A stretch of DNA of 64,000 nt from Bacillus sp. V2I10. Its GTDB lineage: Bacteria > Bacillota > Bacilli > Bacillales > Bacillaceae. Positions 61,876 to 64,000 of this stretch are shown piece after piece. The DNA lies in assembly GCF_030817055.1 (NCBI RefSeq), contig NZ_JAUSYV010000001.1, forward strand, positions 1,698,001 through 1,762,000, in the 5' to 3' direction. The notes under the pieces are model-generated. The model did no database searches. It was not told the DNA's origin and saw nothing but the letters and a program-made list of their open reading frames with translations. Position 1 is the first letter of the stretch. Each line of letters begins with the position of its first letter. The translations under genes and the position numbers were made by a program.

Positions 61876-62169
61876 ATGTTTTTAAGTTTAGATCTTCAGT
61901 TCTTCGCTTCTAAAAAAGGAGTAGGTTCTACTAAGAACGGTCGTGATTCAATCTCAAAGCGCCTTGGTGCTAAAAGTGCGGATGGCGAATTCGTAAGCGG
62001 TGGTTCTATCCTTTTCCGTCAACGCGGAACGAAAATTTACCCAGGTGAAAACGTTGGCCGCGGCGGTGACGACACTCTTTTCGCGAAAGTGGACGGAGTT
62101 GTACGTTTCGAGCGTTTCGGACGTGACCGTAAAAAAGTTAGCGTATATCCTGTAGCACAAGAAGCATAA
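61876..62169 (+). CDS. rpmA: 50S ribosomal protein L27 with cleavable N-terminal extension
   Basis: A 97-residue L27. The N-terminus MFLSLDLQFF followed by ASKKGVGSTKNGRDS shows the Prp cleavage motif; cutting after Phe10 exposes the mature end that reaches the peptidyl transferase centre. AGGAGGTG precedes the ATG inside the prp end. Confidence 0.98.
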   Translation: MFLSLDLQFFASKKGVGSTKNGRDSISKRLGAKSADGEFVSGGSILFRQRGTKIYPGENVGRGGDDTLFAKVDGVVRFERFGRDRKKVSVYPVAQEA

Positions 62170-62180
62170 TTTCTTTTAGG

Positions 62181-62210
62181 AAAACTCTAGCCTCTGGTTA
62201 GAGTTTTTCT
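62181..62210 (+). terminator. Terminator after rpmA
   Basis: AAAACTCTA/TAGAGTTTT with a 9-base loop, followed by TTCTTTA. Confidence 0.85.
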
Positions 62211-62413
62211 TTATTTTTAAGCGCTGTTTTTTTGCCCCAAATGTTAAATCACCAATTATTTAGATCGGGGATGTTAACGAAATAATGCGGACTGATTCAA
62301 ATACGCAAAGCGGCAATCTTAGTGAAAACAGTCATTATTCTCAGGGAAACCTCCCCATATCATTGATTTCCTCTTGCTTTTTTCAAATTGCACTTATTTT
62401 CCCCCGGATAGTT

Positions 62414-62422
62414 TGTTATAAT
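62414..62422 (+). promoter_or_regulatory. Probable extended -10 promoter of spo0B-obg
   Basis: TG-T-TATAAT without a convincing -35. The transcript would start about 70 bases before spo0B; the rest of the 290-base gap holds nothing I recognise. Confidence 0.55.
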
Positions 62423-62498
62423 TTAGTACGACATTCAGTTTCCAAGTCTTGAAGCTCCTAAAGAAAAGAATAGAGAAAAAGGGAGTAGGAGTGCCGAC

Positions 62499-63047
62499 AT
62501 GAAAAAAACAAATGAAGAGTGGAATATTGTCGATGTGTTAAGTCATTCACGTCACGATTGGATGAATAAACTGCAATTAATCAAAGGAAACTTATCATTA
62601 AATAGACACGATCGCGTACAGCAGATTATTGAAGAAATCGTCATTGAAGCACAAAGCGAATCGAAGCTTTGCAATTTAAAAATGCTGTCATTTGCAAGCC
62701 TCTTAATGACGTTCAACTGGAAAAGGCATCACTATTCTCTGGAGTATGAAGTCCTTGGGGCCATTTATGACTTGTCGGAATACGATCTGAAGGTTACCGA
62801 GTGGTGTAAGCAGTTCTTTCAGATTCTTGACGATTCCGTTGACAGGTGTACAGAGAATCATTTGAGCATCACAATAGAAACAGAAGCCAATCAGGGACAA
62901 GTTCGATTCTTTTTTGATTTTAATGGCATAATAACAGAGAAAGCTTTGTTATTAAATTGGTTAAAATCAAATGAAAAAAATCAAGTGTCAGTAATGCATT
63001 ATGAACTTTCCCCGGATGAACTGACCGTTGCGGTCGGTGTCGCATAA
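62499..63047 (+). CDS. spo0B: Sporulation phosphotransferase Spo0B
   Basis: A 182-residue phosphorelay protein that passes phosphate from Spo0F to Spo0A. The helical hairpin contains HSRHDWMNKLQLIKGNLSL, with the phosphorylated His most likely H19; a degenerate ATPase-like C-terminal domain follows. It lies directly before obg, as in B. subtilis. Confidence 0.95.
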   Translation: MKKTNEEWNIVDVLSHSRHDWMNKLQLIKGNLSLNRHDRVQQIIEEIVIEAQSESKLCNLKMLSFASLLMTFNWKRHHYSLEYEVLGAIYDLSEYDLKVTEWCKQFFQILDDSVDRCTENHLSITIETEANQGQVRFFFDFNGIITEKALLLNWLKSNEKNQVSVMHYELSPDELTVAVGVA

Positions 63048-63070
63048 TTGGCTTGGAGCGGAGGATTACC

Positions 63071-64000
63071 ATGTTTATAGATCAGGTGAAAATATATGTA
63101 AAAGGCGGCGACGGAGGAAACGGGCTTGTTGCGTTCCGCCGCGAGAAATATGTACCAAAGGGCGGTCCTGCAGGAGGCGATGGCGGTAAAGGCGCTGACG
63201 TTATTTTTGAAGTTGAAGAAGGCCTGCGCACATTAATGGATTTCCGCTATCAGCGTCATTTCAAAGCAGACCGCGGACAGCACGGCATGTCGAAAAATCA
63301 GCATGGCAGAAATGCAACGCCGATGATTGTTAAAGTTCCGCCGGGTACAGTGGTTATGGAAGAAGAAACAAGAACGGTTATTGCTGACCTGACTGAGCAT
63401 GGACAGCAGGCTGTGATTGCAAAAGGCGGACGCGGAGGACGCGGGAACAGCCGTTTTGCCACACCTTCAAATCCTGCTCCTGAGCTTTCTGAGAATGGAG
63501 AACCAGGACAAGAACGAAACATTATCATGGAGCTTAAGCTTCTTGCAGATGTTGGCTTAGTGGGTTTCCCTAGTGTTGGAAAATCAACGCTGCTGTCTGT
63601 AGTAAGCTCGGCAAAACCGAAAATTGCCGAATACCATTTTACAACGCTTGTACCGAACCTTGGTGTTGTTGAAACCGGAGATGGCCGCAGCTTCGTTATG
63701 GCGGATCTGCCTGGATTAATTGAAGGTGCACATGAAGGAGTGGGACTTGGTCATCAATTCCTGCGCCATATCGAAAGAACACGCGTCATCGTTCATGTGA
63801 TTGATATGTCAAGCGGCGAGGGCCGTGATCCTTATGAAGATTATCTGACTATCAATGCTGAGCTTAAAGAATACAATCTGCGTCTCACAGAAAGGCCGCA
63901 AATCATTGTTGCAAATAAAATGGACATGCCGGAATCAGAAGAAAACCTTGCAGCTTTTAAAGAAAAGCTTGAGGATGATCTTCCAATCTTCCCTGTCTCT
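63071..64000 (+). CDS. obg: GTPase Obg, N-terminal 310 codons
   Basis: The frame is open to the window end. The glycine-rich Obg fold (about 1-157: KGGDGGNG, GGDGGKGADV, GGRGGRGNS) is followed by the GTPase domain with G1 GFPSVGKST, G3 DLPGLIEGAHEG and G4 ANKMD. Obg acts in 50S assembly and sporulation initiation. A GGAGG-type site precedes ATG 63071. The rest of the gene lies outside the window. Confidence 0.97.
   Translation, partial: MFIDQVKIYVKGGDGGNGLVAFRREKYVPKGGPAGGDGGKGADVIFEVEEGLRTLMDFRYQRHFKADRGQHGMSKNQHGRNATPMIVKVPPGTVVMEEETRTVIADLTEHGQQAVIAKGGRGGRGNSRFATPSNPAPELSENGEPGQERNIIMELKLLADVGLVGFPSVGKSTLLSVVSSAKPKIAEYHFTTLVPNLGVVETGDGRSFVMADLPGLIEGAHEGVGLGHQFLRHIERTRVIVHVIDMSSGEGRDPYEDYLTINAELKEYNLRLTERPQIIVANKMDMPESEENLAAFKEKLEDDLPIFPVS

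Noticed and set aside
1..64000. CRISPR arrays, rRNA genes, prophage or replication origin
   Set aside because: No regularly spaced repeats, rRNA sequence, phage structural genes or DnaA-box clusters were seen.

Overview
The window is a chromosomal segment from a low-to-moderate GC, endospore-forming member of the Bacillaceae. The gene order closely follows the Bacillus subtilis sdh - gerE - racE - gerM - ilv/leu - tig - clpX - lonB - lonA - hem - spoVID - valS - folC - spoIIB - maf - radC - mre - min - spoIVF - rplU - spo0B - obg region. I cannot fix the genus. It differs from B. subtilis in having an ilvE gene ahead of the ilv-leu T-box, a ribonuclease E/G homologue between spoIVFB and rplU, a GGDEF protein after folC, and remains of a type IV pilus cluster before spoIIB.

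Layout. 1-7.5 kb: end of sdhA, sdhB, a thioesterase, gerE (near-perfect sigma-K promoter), a MarR regulator, racE, gerM, rph, the XTP pyrophosphatase and a phosphoesterase, then tRNA-Arg(UCU). 8-17.5 kb: branched-chain amino acid operon ilvE - T-box(Leu) - ilvB - ilvH - ilvC - leuA - leuB - leuC - leuD. 17.5-27 kb: TPR protein, trigger factor, ClpX, LonB (perfect sigma-F/G promoter), LonA, EngB. 27-34 kb: a minus-strand membrane protein and the hemAXCDBL tetrapyrrole operon. 34-37.5 kb: two small minus-strand membrane proteins, a CsbD-like protein, and the coat genes spoVID and ysxE. 37.6-42 kb: T-box(Val), valS, folC. 42-43.8 kb: a membrane GAF-GGDEF protein.

43.86-48.05 kb is the least ordinary part. 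A 4.2 kb composite-transposon-like element sits exactly in the loop of the intrinsic terminator of the GGDEF gene and is flanked by a 10-bp target duplication. Its left end is a 191-bp remnant of an IS4-type element and its right end is a complete 1.57 kb copy. The cargo is the 3' tip of a VOC/PhnB-like gene, an ECF sigma factor with a SnoaL-like tail broken by a frameshift, and an intact RibD/DHFR-like reductase gene. From 48.36 to 50.9 kb lies a decaying type IV pilus / type II secretion cluster: remnants of a GspF/PilC-like gene, pilM and probably pilN flank an intact prepilin gene and an intact prepilin peptidase (comC).

51-64 kb returns to conserved order: spoIIB, maf, radC (3' frameshift), mreBCD-minCD, spoIVFA-spoIVFB (sigma-E promoter), the RNase E/G family gene, the L21 leader, rplU - prp - rpmA, spo0B and the first 310 codons of obg. 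The genes mostly serve central metabolism, proteostasis, cell shape and sporulation. Gene starts were adjusted from the longest reading frame wherever a ribosome binding site or family alignment pointed to a downstream codon.
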